Assembly: GCF_021290985.1 (NCBI RefSeq)
Contig: NZ_JAJOYU010000019.1
Span: forward strand, 26,974-90,973
DNA length: 64,000 nt
Direction: 5' to 3'
Origin: Rheinheimera soli
Lineage (GTDB): Bacteria; Pseudomonadota; Gammaproteobacteria; Enterobacterales; Alteromonadaceae
A program made the position numbers and the translations under genes. The notes below the pieces were generated by a model that worked only from the letters and a program-made list of their open reading frames with translations, did not search any database and was not told the origin of the DNA. Positions 42,573 through 53,574 of the stretch are shown piece by piece (within the stretch, counting starts at the first letter, position 1; every line of letters begins with the position of its first letter).

Positions 42573-43775
42573 TTAAACCACACTGACTTTGGCAAATTTA
42601 CGTTTGCCCACCTGGAAGATATGGCAACTGCCTTTGGCAAATTCCATTTTGCTATCTTCAACTTTAGTTTCACCGTCCAGTTTCACAGCGCCTTGCTTAA
42701 TCATACGCAAAGCTTCTGAGGTACTCTCAACTAAGCCCGCTTCTTTTAATAAGTTGGCAATCTGAATACTGTCAGTAGTTGAGGTCAACGTCAGTTCAGG
42801 GATATCGTCCGGTAAGGCGTTTTTCTGAAAACGCTGGATAAAATCCTGTTCTGCCGCATCAGCTGAAGCCTCATCATGGAACCGGGCAATAATTTCCTTC
42901 GCCAGTTCAATTTTGATATCACGTGGATTACGGCCATCAGCAGCTTGTTGTTTTAATGCAGCAATATCGGCAATAGGACGGAAACTCAGCAAATCGTAAT
43001 AACGCCACATCAGCTCATCACTGATCGACATCACTTTGCCAAACATCTCACCCGGCGTATCTGTGATACCAATATAGTTGCCCAAGGATTTGGACATCTT
43101 TTGCACACCATCCAGACCTTCGAGCAAAGGCACCATAATAATGGTTTGTGGGCGTTGACCTTCGTCTTTTTGCAGCTCACGACCCATCAGCAGGTTAAAG
43201 CGTTGATCAGTGCCGCCCATTTCAATATCGGCTTCTAAAGCAACAGAGTCCCAGCCTTGCACCAGCGGATATAAAAACTCGTGTATAGCAATAGACTGAT
43301 TATTGGCGTAACGCTTTTTAAAGTCATCACGTTCCAGCATTCGGGCTACTGTCTGACGTGCCGCCAGCTTGATCATGCCAGCCGCGCCTAACTTTTCCAT
43401 CCACTCAGAGTTAAAAGCTACACGGGTTTTTGCCGGATCAAGAATTTTAAATACCTGCTCTTTATAGGTCTGTGCGTTGGCCAACACGTCCTCGCGGGTT
43501 AACGGCTTACGCGTTACGTTTTTGCCCGTTGGATCACCAATCATGCCGGTGAAGTCGCCAATAAGGAAAATGACATCATGACCCAACTGTTGAAAGGTAC
43601 GTAATTTGTTAATGAGAACCGTGTGACCTAAATGCAAATCTGGTGCAGTTGGATCAAAACCTGCTTTGATTTTTAAAGGTTTTCCTTCCTTTAACTTAGC
43701 AATCAGCTCTTCTTCTAACAAAATCTCTTCGCAGCCGCGTTTTATCTCAGCCAGCGCCTGCTCCCAGTGAGCCAT
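42573..43775 (-). CDS. tyrS: Tyrosyl-tRNA synthetase
   Basis: 400 residues. The class I signature HLGH (48-51) stands in [20 protein letters not shown] lies near 226-230 in [14 protein letters not shown]-terminal S4 RNA-binding domain covers about 335-395 ([21 protein letters not shown]). It charges tRNA-Tyr. GGAG lies eight bases before the ATG. It is divergent from the endopeptidase gene, a common neighbourhood in gammaproteobacteria. Confidence 0.96.
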   Translation of the reverse strand: MAHWEQALAEIKRGCEEILLEEELIAKLKEGKPLKIKAGFDPTAPDLHLGHTVLINKLRTFQQLGHDVIFLIGDFTGMIGDPTGKNVTRKPLTREDVLANAQTYKEQVFKILDPAKTRVAFNSEWMEKLGAAGMIKLAARQTVARMLERDDFKKRYANNQSIAIHEFLYPLVQGWDSVALEADIEMGGTDQRFNLLMGRELQKDEGQRPQTIIMVPLLEGLDGVQKMSKSLGNYIGITDTPGEMFGKVMSISDELMWRYYDLLSFRPIADIAALKQQAADGRNPRDIKIELAKEIIARFHDEASADAAEQDFIQRFQKNALPDDIPELTLTSTTDSIQIANLLKEAGLVESTSEALRMIKQGAVKLDGETKVEDSKMEFAKGSCHIFQVGKRKFAKVSVV

Positions 43776-43936
43776 GGTGTACTCCTACTTCTTTTGTATT
43801 CGGTAAAATTCCAAGTCTGCATTCTACTGAAACATTTCTTTAGATCAAACCAACAAAAGTGTGGCATCGCAGAAAAAATCGTTATATGCTCGTTTTTTTA
43901 TTGGTTTGTCTGATAATAATAAGAGATGCGCTTTCT

Positions 43937-45244
43937 ATGATTTCTTCTTTGCCTATCAAACATCGGTTATTAATCGGCGCTCTAAGCGGCATTGTTGCCG
44001 TTATGCTGTTGATCCCGTCAGAACAAGCTTCAGCCTCCAGAACTACAGAAACATCTGAGCTGGAAGTTGGAAAAAGATACAGTATTGATATTCCTTTGGT
44101 GGAAGAGAAAATTGCAGCTTCGCAGCTTGCAACTCTGCCACACGAAGACAACTCACTGGAGTGGGTGACAGTTGACGTGAAAAAAGGCGACATTCTGTCG
44201 GCAATTTTTCGCAAAGCTAAATTAGATCAAGCCACAATGCTGGAAGTGTTGGAACTGGGTAAACCAGTGAAAACCTTAACGCGCATTTTCCCAGGCGAGC
44301 AAATTGAATTTGGTTTAGATAACCAGGGCAAATTGCAGGAAATCCGTTACCCAATCAACAACCTGAAAACTTTACGTGTGCAGCGCACAGCCAATGGCGA
44401 ATTTGCTGCCGAAGAGCTATTAAAGGAAGTTGAAACCCGTACTGAAGTCGTCAGCGGTGTGATCAACGGTTCGTTCTGGAACGCAGGTCTGGAAGCTGGT
44501 TTAACTGAAGCTCAGATGCTGACCTTAGCCAACAACATTTTCAGCTACGATATCGACTTTGGTTTAGACATCAAAGCCGGTGACAGCTTTAGCGTAATTT
44601 TTGAAACCCGTTATGCCGATGGCCAGTTTGTAGGTAACGGCAATATACTGGCAGCACAGTTTAGCAACCAGGGTCAGGTGTATCAGGCTGTTCGTCACAA
44701 AGACGGCGCTTTTTACAAGCCTGACGGCAAAGGCACTAAACAAGCCTTTTTACGCGCCCCTGTTGCTTTCCAGTACGTCAGCTCCAATTTCAATCCTCGC
44801 CGTCTACACCCAGTGTTAAAGAAGGTTCGCCCTCATAATGGCGTAGACTACGTTGCTGCTGTAGGCACTCCTATCATGGCGGCTGGTGATGGTAAAGTCA
44901 TTGCGTCCACTCGCAACAGCGTGAATGGTAACTATGTGTTTATTAAACACAAAAACAACATAGTGACTAAATACCTGCACTTGTCCAAACGTGATGTGAA
45001 ACAAGGCGAAAACGTGCGTCAGGGTCAGGTGATAGGTCGCTTAGGTGCTACAGGTCGTGTGACTGGTGCTCACTTGCATTATGAATTTGTGGTTGGCGGT
45101 GTACACCGTAATCCTCGTACTGTGAAATTACCTCAGGCTGAAGCTTTGTCACCAAAAGAGCGTATAGCTTTCGTTAATGAAGCGAAACAGCTGATTGCAC
45201 AAATGCAGAACCATGAGCGGATCACAGTAGCCGCTGCTGAGTAA
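43937..45244 (+). CDS. mepM: M23-family murein DD-endopeptidase, MepM-like
   Basis: 435 residues. One N-terminal membrane helix, a LysM/OapA-like region (about 65-140), then the M23 domain with RRLHPVLKKVRPHNGVDY (zinc His and Asp) near 290-310 and GRVTGAHLHYEF near 375. It cuts D-Ala-mDAP cross-links in peptidoglycan so new strands can be inserted. The start at 43937 aligns with MepM (SLPIKHRLLIGAL); earlier in-frame starts at 43859 (GTG) and 43886 are possible. Its TAA overlaps the anmK ATG by one base. Confidence 0.88.
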   Translation: MISSLPIKHRLLIGALSGIVAVMLLIPSEQASASRTTETSELEVGKRYSIDIPLVEEKIAASQLATLPHEDNSLEWVTVDVKKGDILSAIFRKAKLDQATMLEVLELGKPVKTLTRIFPGEQIEFGLDNQGKLQEIRYPINNLKTLRVQRTANGEFAAEELLKEVETRTEVVSGVINGSFWNAGLEAGLTEAQMLTLANNIFSYDIDFGLDIKAGDSFSVIFETRYADGQFVGNGNILAAQFSNQGQVYQAVRHKDGAFYKPDGKGTKQAFLRAPVAFQYVSSNFNPRRLHPVLKKVRPHNGVDYVAAVGTPIMAAGDGKVIASTRNSVNGNYVFIKHKNNIVTKYLHLSKRDVKQGENVRQGQVIGRLGATGRVTGAHLHYEFVVGGVHRNPRTVKLPQAEALSPKERIAFVNEAKQLIAQMQNHERITVAAAE

Positions 45245-46350
45245 TGTTCAGCCTTTATATAGGTATTATGTCCGGCACCAGTCTCGATGGAATCGATCTG
45301 GTGCTGGTTCGTTTTGGTCAGTCCCCTACAGTAAAACTCCAGCCTGAATTACTAGACTCCCTACTCTGCCCTTTCCCTGAACAGTTGCGCCTGCAGCTTA
45401 GTCAATTGGCTCAATCTGGCCCGGATGAGCTTGAGTTGATGGGGTTAGTAGAGCAACAACTGGCATTAGCATACGCAGATGCGGTGAAGCAGTTATTATC
45501 TAAAGCTAAAGTTGCACCTGAACAGATAAGCGCTATTGGCTGCCATGGCCAAACCATCCGTCATCGCCCTTACGCAGCATTCCCTTTTACTTATCAGATT
45601 GGCGATATGTTCCGCCTTGCTGCTGAAACACAGATTCGGGTTATTGCTGATTTTCGTCGTAAAGATATGGCCTATGGTGGGCAGGGTGCGCCTTTAGTTC
45701 CGGCTTTTCATCAGGCCGTTTTTGCCAACAGCAGTTACCGCGCCATTTTAAATATTGGTGGTATAGCCAATGTCACTTTGCTGCAGCCTGATCAGCCAGT
45801 GCGGGGTTTTGATACAGGCCCGGGCAATGGCTTGATGGATCATTGGATCCAGCGACAAGGCTTAGGTTTATACGACAAAGACGGTCAGTATGCCGCTTCT
45901 GGTGCAATACGGCAGGATTTATTAGCAGATCTGTTATTAGACCCCTACTTTCAGTTGCAAGGCCCGAAAAGCACAGGCAGAGAATATTTCAACGGATTGT
46001 GGTTAGAGCAAAAATTACAAAGCGGACACTATGCCCCGGCAGATGTGCAGCGTACCCTTACCCGCTTTACCGCACAAAGCATCAAAATTGCATTAGCAAA
46101 TGAAGCCATAGCTGAGTTATTTATCTGTGGTGGTGGTGCTTATAACCAAGTGCTGATGAGCGACTTGCAGCAGCTATTCCCAGCAGTACAACTGCAGCAA
46201 ACCTCAAGTTTAGGTGTGAAAGCTGATGATGTGGAAGCTATGGCTTTTGCCTGGCTGGCTTATGCCTACGATCACAAAATTCCGGGTAATATTCCTGAAG
46301 TTACAGGGGCACGCAAAGCCGTGGTGCTAGGCGCGGAATTTAGCTGTTAA
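45244..46350 (+). CDS. anmK: Anhydro-N-acetylmuramic acid kinase
   Basis: 368 residues. The family motif MSGTSLDGID is at residues 9-18. Others include CHGQTIRH, GGIANVTLL and FDTGPGNGLMDHW. It phosphorylates 1,6-anhydro-MurNAc, released during cell-wall turnover, to MurNAc-6-phosphate. It overlaps the stop codon of the murein endopeptidase gene by one base, so wall cutting and wall recycling are co-expressed. No independent ribosome site is strong; translational coupling is likely. Confidence 0.95.
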   Translation: MFSLYIGIMSGTSLDGIDLVLVRFGQSPTVKLQPELLDSLLCPFPEQLRLQLSQLAQSGPDELELMGLVEQQLALAYADAVKQLLSKAKVAPEQISAIGCHGQTIRHRPYAAFPFTYQIGDMFRLAAETQIRVIADFRRKDMAYGGQGAPLVPAFHQAVFANSSYRAILNIGGIANVTLLQPDQPVRGFDTGPGNGLMDHWIQRQGLGLYDKDGQYAASGAIRQDLLADLLLDPYFQLQGPKSTGREYFNGLWLEQKLQSGHYAPADVQRTLTRFTAQSIKIALANEAIAELFICGGGAYNQVLMSDLQQLFPAVQLQQTSSLGVKADDVEAMAFAWLAYAYDHKIPGNIPEVTGARKAVVLGAEFSC

Positions 46351-46371
46351 CCAAATCCCACACCAATTTTG

Positions 46372-47502
46372 CTATTTAACCAACGCCAGCAAAATACCAG
46401 CAGCCACTGCAGAACCTATCACACCCGCCACATTAGGCCCCATGGCATGCATCAGCAGGAAGTTATGAGGGTCAGCCTCCAACCCGACCTTATTGGCGAC
46501 ACGGGCCGACATAGGTACTGCTGACACACCAGCTGCACCTATCAGCGGATTCACCGGATCTTTGGATAGTTTATTCATCAGCTTCGCCATTAAAACCCCT
46601 GAGGCCGTACCTATACCAAAGGCCACAGCACCCAATACCAGAATGCCTAAGGTTTGAGTGGTCAGAAATTGATCAGCATTTAACTTAGAGCCTACAGCTA
46701 AACCTAAAAAGATGGTTACTATATTAATCAGCTCGTTTTGTGCCGTTTTAGATAAACGCTCCACTACACCAGCTTCACGTATTAAATTGCCCAGACAAAA
46801 CATACCAATTAACGGCGCTGCGGTAGGTAAAAATAAAAAGGTTAAAATCAGCACCAGCAAAGGAAAGACGATTTTTTCTTTCTGACTGACTTGTCTCAGC
46901 TGCGCCATCTTAATTTTTCGCTCTTCCACTGTCGTTAAAGCGCGCATAATAGGCGGCTGAATAATAGGGACCAGCGCCATATAAGAATAAGCTGCCACTG
47001 CTATAGCCCCTAACAACTCAGGAGCCAGTTTTGAGGCTAAAAAAATCGCCGTAGGGCCATCAGCCCCGCCGATAATGGCAATAGCTGCGGCTTCCGACAT
47101 AGAAAAACTTAAACCTGGCACCCAGTTCAGAGCTATAGCACCTAACAAGGTAGAAAAAATACCAAACTGAGCTGCAGCACCTAATAACAACATTTTAGGG
47201 TTGGCGATTAAAGCGCTGAAGTCGGTTAAAGCCCCTACTCCTAAAAAGATCAGCAGCGGGAAGACGCCACTTTCAATACCAACCTGATAAATGGAATACA
47301 ACAAACCGCCTGGTTCACCCATTCCAGCCAGAGGAATATTGGTTAAAATTGCACCAAAGCCAATAGGAATAAGCAACAGAGGCTCAAAACCTTTAGCTAT
47401 GGCCAGGTACAGAAGCAAAAAACCAACAGCCATCATGACCAAAGCTGGCCAGGTCAAATGCACCAGACCGGTAGAATCAATCAGTGTTAACAAAGCATCC
47501 AT
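46372..47502 (-). CDS. oadB: Oxaloacetate decarboxylase beta subunit (Na+ pump)
   Basis: 376 residues with about nine or more membrane helices. Motifs [36 protein letters not shown] and [18 protein letters not shown] are those of the Na+-translocating carboxybiotin decarboxylase beta subunit. It catalyses decarboxylation of carboxybiotin and pumps Na+ out. It lies ten bases after oadA on the minus strand. GGAT stands before the ATG. It is the last gene of the oadGAB operon. Confidence 0.95.
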   Translation of the reverse strand: MDALLTLIDSTGLVHLTWPALVMMAVGFLLLYLAIAKGFEPLLLIPIGFGAILTNIPLAGMGEPGGLLYSIYQVGIESGVFPLLIFLGVGALTDFSALIANPKMLLLGAAAQFGIFSTLLGAIALNWVPGLSFSMSEAAAIAIIGGADGPTAIFLASKLAPELLGAIAVAAYSYMALVPIIQPPIMRALTTVEERKIKMAQLRQVSQKEKIVFPLLVLILTFLFLPTAAPLIGMFCLGNLIREAGVVERLSKTAQNELINIVTIFLGLAVGSKLNADQFLTTQTLGILVLGAVAFGIGTASGVLMAKLMNKLSKDPVNPLIGAAGVSAVPMSARVANKVGLEADPHNFLLMHAMGPNVAGVIGSAVAAGILLALVK

Positions 47503-47511
47503 GATTTATCC

Positions 47512-49299
47512 TCAGGCAAAACTGACCAGCAGATCGCCGGTAGTGACTGCAGCCCCAACACTGATATGAATTTGACTGACAGTACCTGCCTGGCTGGCAC
47601 GAATTTCCGTCTCCATTTTCATAGCTTCCATTAACAGCACCACTTGCCCTGCTTCTACCTGCTGACCCACACTGACTTTCAGCGCCAGTATATTGCCAGC
47701 CAAAGGTGAATTTAGCTTGCTGGCAGGCTGAATACTGGCAGATTGCGGAATAGTTTCCCCCACTACAGTTTTGATCTGTTGCACTGCACCAGCAGGTCCT
47801 ACTTCAACCTGATACAGCTTGCCATCCACTTTGACACTGTAAACACCGACTCCGGAAGCTGTGTTATTGACCTGTTCCACCTGAGTGTTGCTTTGGTTTG
47901 CCGGCCTTTGTTGACCAGGTGCAGGTTCAAACTTCGATGCATCGCCTCTGTGCTGTAAAAACTTCAGGCCAACCTGTGGAAATAAGGCATAGGTCAACAC
48001 ATCATCGATTTTGTCTTCTGCCAGCTTCAGTTGTAGCTCCTGAGTTTTACTTTCAAGCTCAGTGGTTAATGCTGCAAGCTCAGGCTGCAATAAATCGGCA
48101 GGACGACAGACAATAGCTGCAGCACCAGCCAGTACCCGCTGTTGCAATGCCAAATCAACAGGAGCAGGTGTTGAACCATATTCCCCTTTGAGCACAGCAG
48201 CAGTTTCTTTGGTGATGGTTTTATAACGCTCACCCGAAAGCACATTCAACACGGCCTGAGTGCCGACAATTTGTGAGGTGGGAGTCACCAGAGGCAAATA
48301 GCCTAACTCTTTGCGTACTTTAGGAATTTCCGTCAGTACCAAATCCATTTTGTCCAAAGCCCCCTGCTCTTTCAGCTGGCTTTCCATATTGGTTAACATG
48401 CCACCCGGTACCTGAGCCAATAAAATACGGGCATCAACACCTTTGAGCGAACCTTCAAACTGAGCGTATTTGGTTCGTACATCACGGAAATAAGCGGCAA
48501 TTTCTTCCAATAAGACTAAATTCAGTCCGGTATCCCGCGCTGTGCCTTCAGTGATAGCCACCATAGTTTCGGTTGCGCTGTGACCATAAGTCATACTCAT
48601 AGACGAAATAGCGGTGTCCAGCATATCAATACCAGCATCAATAGCTTTCTGATAGGTGGCTGTGCTTAACCCTGTGGTGGCATGGCACTGCATAGCTATA
48701 GGTAACTTGACCCGTTCTTTTAAGCGGGTGATTAGCTCTTCGGCCACATAAGGCTTTAATAAACCCGCCATATCTTTAATACAAATAGAATGGCAGCCCA
48801 TATCTTCCAGCTGCATCGCCATATCCAGCCAGCCATCAATGGTATGCACAGGGCTGACGGTATAAGACAAAGTGCCCTGAGCATGAGCGCCAACCTTGAC
48901 AGCAGCAGCCACAGCCGTATGCAGATTACGCACGTCATTCATCGCATCAAAAATACGGAATACGTCTATGCCATTAGCAAAACTGCGTTCGACAAAGGCT
49001 TGCACTACATCGTCAGCATAATGGCGATAACCTAATAAATTCTGGCCACGCAACAGCATTTGTTGTTTAGTGTTCGGCATGGCTTTTTTCAGCTCACGCA
49101 AGCGATGCCATGGGTCTTCACCTAAATAACGGATACAGGCATCAAAGGTGGCACCGCCCCAGGATTCCATCGACCAATAGCCGACCTGATCCAGTTTGGC
49201 TGCGATAGGCAACATATCTTCTAAACGCAGGCGGGTGGCTAATAAGGATTGATGGGCGTCTCTGAGCACCAGCTCAGTCAGTAATAATGGTTGGCTCAT
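47512..49299 (-). CDS. oadA: Oxaloacetate decarboxylase alpha subunit (biotin carrier and carboxyltransferase)
   Basis: 595 residues. Carboxyltransferase domain from residue 5 ([21 protein letters not shown]), with the metal site in [10 protein letters not shown] and CHATTGLS. A Pro/Gln-rich linker follows, then a biotinyl domain with Glu-Ala-Met-Lys-Met-Glu near 557-562; the Lys is the biotin attachment site, about 35 residues from the C-terminus as is usual. It transfers CO2 from oxaloacetate to biotin. It lies two bases after oadG and ten before oadB. Confidence 0.96.
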   Translation of the reverse strand: MSQPLLLTELVLRDAHQSLLATRLRLEDMLPIAAKLDQVGYWSMESWGGATFDACIRYLGEDPWHRLRELKKAMPNTKQQMLLRGQNLLGYRHYADDVVQAFVERSFANGIDVFRIFDAMNDVRNLHTAVAAAVKVGAHAQGTLSYTVSPVHTIDGWLDMAMQLEDMGCHSICIKDMAGLLKPYVAEELITRLKERVKLPIAMQCHATTGLSTATYQKAIDAGIDMLDTAISSMSMTYGHSATETMVAITEGTARDTGLNLVLLEEIAAYFRDVRTKYAQFEGSLKGVDARILLAQVPGGMLTNMESQLKEQGALDKMDLVLTEIPKVRKELGYLPLVTPTSQIVGTQAVLNVLSGERYKTITKETAAVLKGEYGSTPAPVDLALQQRVLAGAAAIVCRPADLLQPELAALTTELESKTQELQLKLAEDKIDDVLTYALFPQVGLKFLQHRGDASKFEPAPGQQRPANQSNTQVEQVNNTASGVGVYSVKVDGKLYQVEVGPAGAVQQIKTVVGETIPQSASIQPASKLNSPLAGNILALKVSVGQQVEAGQVVLLMEAMKMETEIRASQAGTVSQIHISVGAAVTTGDLLVSFA

Positions 49300-49301
49300 T
49301 T

Positions 49302-49553
49302 TTATCCCTTATTTTGTTTTTGATGATGTTCAATAGCAGCGCTGATAGCAGCAACAACAGAAGGAGAAACAGCAGCTTGTGGTGTTGTTGCAACAGTTGC
49401 TGGTAAAGCCGGGCTCGAATGCCGGAGTAATCTGGACATGCCTTGAACAGCAAAAACCAATACCATCAAAAAACCAAATACAACGCCCATGCCCACGACC
49501 ATCAACACAGCTGCATCCAACAGTAAAACACTGACTTGTTGCTCCGCGTCCAT
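49302..49553 (-). CDS. oadG: Oxaloacetate decarboxylase gamma subunit
   Basis: 83 residues. One membrane helix (about 13-36, [20 protein letters not shown]) and a cytoplasmic Ala/Pro-rich tail ending in His and Lys. OadG links the alpha and beta subunits and binds zinc through its C-terminal part in characterised pumps; here the His-His near the end may serve. GAGAGGA is upstream of the ATG. It is the first gene of oadGAB. Confidence 0.88.
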   Translation of the reverse strand: MDAEQQVSVLLLDAAVLMVVGMGVVFGFLMVLVFAVQGMSRLLRHSSPALPATVATTPQAAVSPSVVAAISAAIEHHQKQNKG

Positions 49554-49762
49554 CTTGTGTCCTCTCCGTAAATTAGTTGTATTGATTAATAGCAGTTTTC
49601 TCTAAAGAACATAAGCCATTGCTTAATCACTTTGATTGATGCCTGTTATTTATACAACTTATACGTAACTCTATTGACAAAGGCAAGAAATAGCCATTTA
49701 GACAGCTAAGAATCTAAACATCTACTGGAATCATGGGGAGGAGCAAAACTTGATCAGGCAGG

Positions 49763-49792
49763 TAAAAAACAAACCCCACCAATAAGGCGGGG
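49763..49792 (-). terminator. Terminator of the pqiABC operon
   Basis: CCCCACC (49774-49780) and GGCGGGG (49786-49792) pair with one mismatch. On the minus strand a T-rich tract (49773-49763) follows. A further perfect hairpin, GAAACCGG/CCGGTTTC (49807-49814 and 49821-49828), lies between it and the pqiC stop codon. The rest of the 49554-49844 gap shows no gene and must hold the oadG promoter. Confidence 0.75.
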
Positions 49793-49844
49793 CTCGTTAT
49801 TCAGTTGAAACCGGGCAAAGCCGGTTTCTTTACTTAAAGAAAAA

Positions 49845-50408
49845 CTAAGCAGCAGGACTTTCTGTAATCATCACTGCTATCTGGCTGGCAACCTGACTCC
49901 AGCCCTCGCCCAGGCTTTTGACTACTTCGTCATAACCATCATCAGCAATAGGCAGTTCCAACTCAAAAGGCATTTGCTTGACGACAGCTCCTGTCAGCAA
50001 ATGAGCCTGACCACTAATCAGCACCAGACCATCGGCTGTGGTATGAAACTGAGTCACCTGCACTGTCAGGCGGCTGTCAGCTGAGCTATTCACCTGTTGA
50101 GTTACACGCCAATCGGTTAAAGCTGCGGATAAATGTGCCAGCAAATTGCGGGTCAGTTGTTGATCCAAAGCTTCAGCCCATTGGTGAGTGCGGGTCAATT
50201 GCAGATTCACAGCATTGTTCTGATACACCAGAGCATTGCTGTTTAAATAACTGGCCACCATCACAGGTTCTATCACCAATACTTTGCTGCTGTCGCCTTG
50301 TGGCGCTTTTACTGCAACAGCGGGCAGGCGATAATACTGCAGTTCAGACGGAGAACTGCCACAACCGGCCAGGGCCAGACTTAAGAATACAAAAGCTAAA
50401 TAACGCAT
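49845..50408 (-). CDS. pqiC: PqiC outer-membrane lipoprotein
   Basis: 187 residues with a lipobox Leu-Ala-Gly-Cys ending at Cys16. The domain (LQYYRLPAV, VLVIEPVMVASYLNSNALVYQ) is that of the ABC-type transport auxiliary lipoproteins (YmbA/PqiC). In E. coli PqiC caps the PqiB needle at the outer membrane for lipid transport across the envelope. Its ATG overlaps the stop codon of pqiB by one base. It is the last gene of pqiABC. Confidence 0.9.
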   Translation of the reverse strand: MRYLAFVFLSLALAGCGSSPSELQYYRLPAVAVKAPQGDSSKVLVIEPVMVASYLNSNALVYQNNAVNLQLTRTHQWAEALDQQLTRNLLAHLSAALTDWRVTQQVNSSADSRLTVQVTQFHTTADGLVLISGQAHLLTGAVVKQMPFELELPIADDGYDEVVKSLGEGWSQVASQIAVMITESPAA

Positions 50409-52162
50409 TAGTTGCCCTTCTCAGGTTCTGGATCTTTAGGCAGATCGGCTTTAAAAATCAGTGAGTTACTTTGATTATTCATAGTTTTAATTACGGGCTG
50501 CAAATCACGTAATAATTGGTCCATCGACTGTAAGTTGCCATTTAAGCGCTCATAAGCAGGTGAACCCGGCGAAAAGCCAGCCAGAGTTTTCCGCAGTTCC
50601 AGCAGACTTTGCTGCAGATCGGCAGGCAATTGCTGTACCGCATTATGCTTCACCAATTGATCCAGAGACTGGATCAATTGCTCTGCATTTTTCAGCATTT
50701 TTTCACTTTGTGCCAAAGTTGCAGAGCTTTGCGCCAACACATCTTCCACAGGTAAACGGTTGACCTTGTCCAGCACCTGCAGCACTTTTTGTTCAATATT
50801 GGCTAAACCGCTTGGAGCTGTTGGCATTATTTTCAGACCAGCATGATCTGCCAAAGCAAAAGGGGCAGGAACAAAACCTTCACTGGAAAACTCCGGCGGC
50901 TGGGCTGTTGCCACCTGCACTTTTTCAGAGTTGTCTGCATCAGCCAGAGCTGGCACATCTACTTTTACTTTAGGAGTTTCAATTTGTGCATCGGTTTGAA
51001 CCAGTTCTATATACAAAGCCCCTGTTAATAAACTACCGGTTTTCAGTACTGCTCTTAAACCTTGTTGCACCGCAGTTTCTAATTCCTGCGCCAGCTTTTT
51101 CAGGCTCATCTCACCAGCCAGACGGCCAGCTTCCACTCGTACCAACACTGGAATGCCTCGTTTAAAAGCAACATCCAAAGGGTTATCCATATTAAAGAAG
51201 TACGGTGCCATAGCAACTGTACCAATGCGTATACCTTTGTATTCCAGAGGAGCACCTACGCTCAGGCCTCGGATCGACTCGTCAAAAAACATCAGGTACT
51301 CGTTGTATTCAGTGTACAAACCTTCTTTGATGGCTTTTTGATTTTTAAATAGCTGAAACTCGGTGTTGCTGGCCACTTTGTCGCCTGCAGGCCAACCATC
51401 CAGCACATCAAAATGCACCCCACCGCTAAGTAATGTAGCAACAGAAGCTAATTCAACCCGCACCCCTTGCGCAGACACGTCCAAAGCCATACCACTGGCT
51501 TGCCAGAAACGTACGTTTTCTGTGACTAAGGAATCATAAGGCGCACGTACAAACAACTGATAGGTCATATGGCCTTGTTCAGCCACAAAGTTGCTGGTTT
51601 CTACTGTACCTACCGCATAGCCGTGATACAAAACAGGGTCGCCTACAGCCAAAGCTGTCGCATCGTCACTTAATAAAGTAACCCGAACCCCAGGTGCATC
51701 GGCCGGCGCTATAGGCGGGCTGTCGAGCAGTTCATAATAGTATTTTTGTACCGAAGCTTTGCCAGGCTGTAACTCAATATAAGCGCCGGATAACAGAGTG
51801 TTTAAACCGCTGACGCCACCCCGGCCTACTGTAGGTTTGACGACCCACAACTGTGAGTCTTCATTCAGCAAGCCTTCGAGACCAGGATCCATCCTGGCTT
51901 TGACCAGCACTTTGCTTAAGTCTTCCGACAGCTGTACAGATTCAACCCGGCCTATATCCACACTGCGGCTTTTGATCTGAGTTTTACCTGCTACTATGCC
52001 TTCAGCATTCAGAGTGACCAGCGTGATCACTGGCCCCTGATTTTTTTGGGTGTAATACAACATCCAGATGCCAATCACCACAGCCATAACTGGCACTATC
52101 CAAATGGGTGACAATTGTCGGATCTTTTTCACCGCGGCCACCCGGCCCTGCATCTTAGCCAC
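50408..52162 (-). CDS. pqiB: PqiB, MCE-domain intermembrane lipid transport protein
   Basis: 584 residues from a GTG start. One N-terminal membrane helix (near 20-40) is followed by three MCE/MlaD domains, beginning with GPVITLVTLNAEGIVAGKT, GVRVTLLSDDATALAVGDPVLYHGY and YNEYLMFFDESIRGLSVGAPLEYKG. A long C-terminal helix (about 470-560) forms the needle. GTG at 52162 is preferred because GAGGAG lies seven bases upstream; the next ATG (52153) is 16 bases away. The start overlaps the end of pqiA by eight bases. Confidence 0.9.
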   Translation of the reverse strand: MAKMQGRVAAVKKIRQLSPIWIVPVMAVVIGIWMLYYTQKNQGPVITLVTLNAEGIVAGKTQIKSRSVDIGRVESVQLSEDLSKVLVKARMDPGLEGLLNEDSQLWVVKPTVGRGGVSGLNTLLSGAYIELQPGKASVQKYYYELLDSPPIAPADAPGVRVTLLSDDATALAVGDPVLYHGYAVGTVETSNFVAEQGHMTYQLFVRAPYDSLVTENVRFWQASGMALDVSAQGVRVELASVATLLSGGVHFDVLDGWPAGDKVASNTEFQLFKNQKAIKEGLYTEYNEYLMFFDESIRGLSVGAPLEYKGIRIGTVAMAPYFFNMDNPLDVAFKRGIPVLVRVEAGRLAGEMSLKKLAQELETAVQQGLRAVLKTGSLLTGALYIELVQTDAQIETPKVKVDVPALADADNSEKVQVATAQPPEFSSEGFVPAPFALADHAGLKIMPTAPSGLANIEQKVLQVLDKVNRLPVEDVLAQSSATLAQSEKMLKNAEQLIQSLDQLVKHNAVQQLPADLQQSLLELRKTLAGFSPGSPAYERLNGNLQSMDQLLRDLQPVIKTMNNQSNSLIFKADLPKDPEPEKGN

Positions 52163-53435
52163 GTCGCAGCTCCTCTTTTTTATTCCGTTGGTCCCACAGC
52201 AAACGTGGATCAAAACTCATAGCAGCGAGCATGGTGGTGATCACCACAGTCGCAAAAATAATAGCGCCCATACCAGGATATACACCCATTAATAAATCAA
52301 ACCGTACTAAAGCTGCCAATATAGCGACCACCAGCACATCGACCATAGACCAGCGCCCTATCCAATCGACCAGTAAATACACCCGGGTCGACAGCAGCTG
52401 TCGTTTATGCCCACTGTGACTGGCCAGATAACAGAGCCAGAACATCACGACTATTTTCACGACGGGCACCACCACACTGGCTAATAAAATCACGATAGCC
52501 ACAGGATAAGCCCCGTCTTGCCACATCAATATAATACCGCTGATGATTGTAGACTGAATGCTGCTGCCCAAAGACACAGTTTCCATAATAGGCAGCAAGT
52601 TAGCCGGGATATACAACAAAGTAGCGGTAATCAGCCAGGCCAGCGTTTTTTGCAAACTGGAAGGAATACGGGCCGTGACTTTAGTGCCACAACGACCACA
52701 GTGTTTTTGTTCCAGCGGCACTATAGCAGTGCAACAACTGCAACTGGCTAAATTCAGTGAAACACCTGTCCGTCCTGCTAATTCAGCAGAAACAGGTTGC
52801 GGTGCCGGAGCTATAGACTCCCACAAAGCATGGCGGTCTATCACCTGAAAAGTTCGTAAATGCAGCAGGCAAAATAAACAAAAAGCCCAGAAGCTCATGC
52901 CCACAGAAATATCGGCGTACACCACAAGTTTGACAAAAGCGACCAGAATACCAATCAGGAAAATATCTACCATGCTCCAGGGTTTGAGCATATAGAGCAC
53001 CCGTGCCGTCCAGACTAAGCCGCGAACCCGGCGCACCATGCCAAGCTTGATATAAATTACCGCCAGCATACAAAAAGCCGGTATGGCCTGAATAAATAAC
53101 CACACCAGCACAGCCAACCATTGCTGATGCTCATCAAATAACACAGAGGAGGTGTCAAAAAAGCTCATGATATGGATGTTACCCGCCACATCCATGCCAA
53201 TAAAAGGAAAGAGGTTGGCCAAGACCAGCATAAACAGCGAGCTTATGGCATAAAGCACGGGACGTAATACCGGATCTTTTTGTCGCATATCCAGTAAATA
53301 ACCACAACGGCTGCAAGCGGCTTCCTGACCAATGGCTAACAGCGGCAATTGTTGCAATAGATCGCAGTGGCGACAAAGCACCAGTTCGGTAACAGGTTGC
53401 GCCGAAGGCGCTCTACCAGACTCCAGATCAGACAA
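52155..53435 (-). CDS. pqiA: PqiA, inner-membrane component with two zinc-ribbon/PqiA domains
   Basis: 426 residues. Two repeats each start with a Cys4 zinc ribbon (Cys-Arg-His-Cys with Cys-Ser-Arg-Cys near 21-42; Cys-Ser-Cys-Cys with Cys-Gly-Arg-Cys near 233-250) and are followed by four membrane helices. It works with PqiB and PqiC in envelope lipid trafficking; in E. coli the genes are induced by paraquat. The start is a TTG five or six bases after AAAGGAA, an unusual start; no better ATG is in frame. The gene is first in pqiABC. Confidence 0.9.
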   Translation of the reverse strand: MSDLESGRAPSAQPVTELVLCRHCDLLQQLPLLAIGQEAACSRCGYLLDMRQKDPVLRPVLYAISSLFMLVLANLFPFIGMDVAGNIHIMSFFDTSSVLFDEHQQWLAVLVWLFIQAIPAFCMLAVIYIKLGMVRRVRGLVWTARVLYMLKPWSMVDIFLIGILVAFVKLVVYADISVGMSFWAFCLFCLLHLRTFQVIDRHALWESIAPAPQPVSAELAGRTGVSLNLASCSCCTAIVPLEQKHCGRCGTKVTARIPSSLQKTLAWLITATLLYIPANLLPIMETVSLGSSIQSTIISGIILMWQDGAYPVAIVILLASVVVPVVKIVVMFWLCYLASHSGHKRQLLSTRVYLLVDWIGRWSMVDVLVVAILAALVRFDLLMGVYPGMGAIIFATVVITTMLAAMSFDPRLLWDQRNKKEELRRG

Positions 53436-53502
53436 AAAGATTCCTTTGCAAATGCCTATACTGCGATGAAGCTATTGTAAAAGCCCGCAAGGAGAAAGCC
53501 CA

Positions 53503-53557
53503 GTAAAAAATAAGGGGGCAGAGTCATGAGATGCTTAGCTCCCATGCTTCTACCCCC
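53503..53557 (-). terminator. Long imperfect hairpin after grpE
   Basis: GGGGGCAGAG (53514-53523) pairs with CTTCTACCCCC (53547-53557); an inner CATGAG/CTCCCATG part extends it. On the minus strand it is followed by a T-rich run (53513-53505). It probably ends the hrcA-grpE transcript; the outer stem resembles the hairpin at 58518-58548. Confidence 0.7.
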
Positions 53558-53574
53558 TATTTTAGAGTCGCTGT

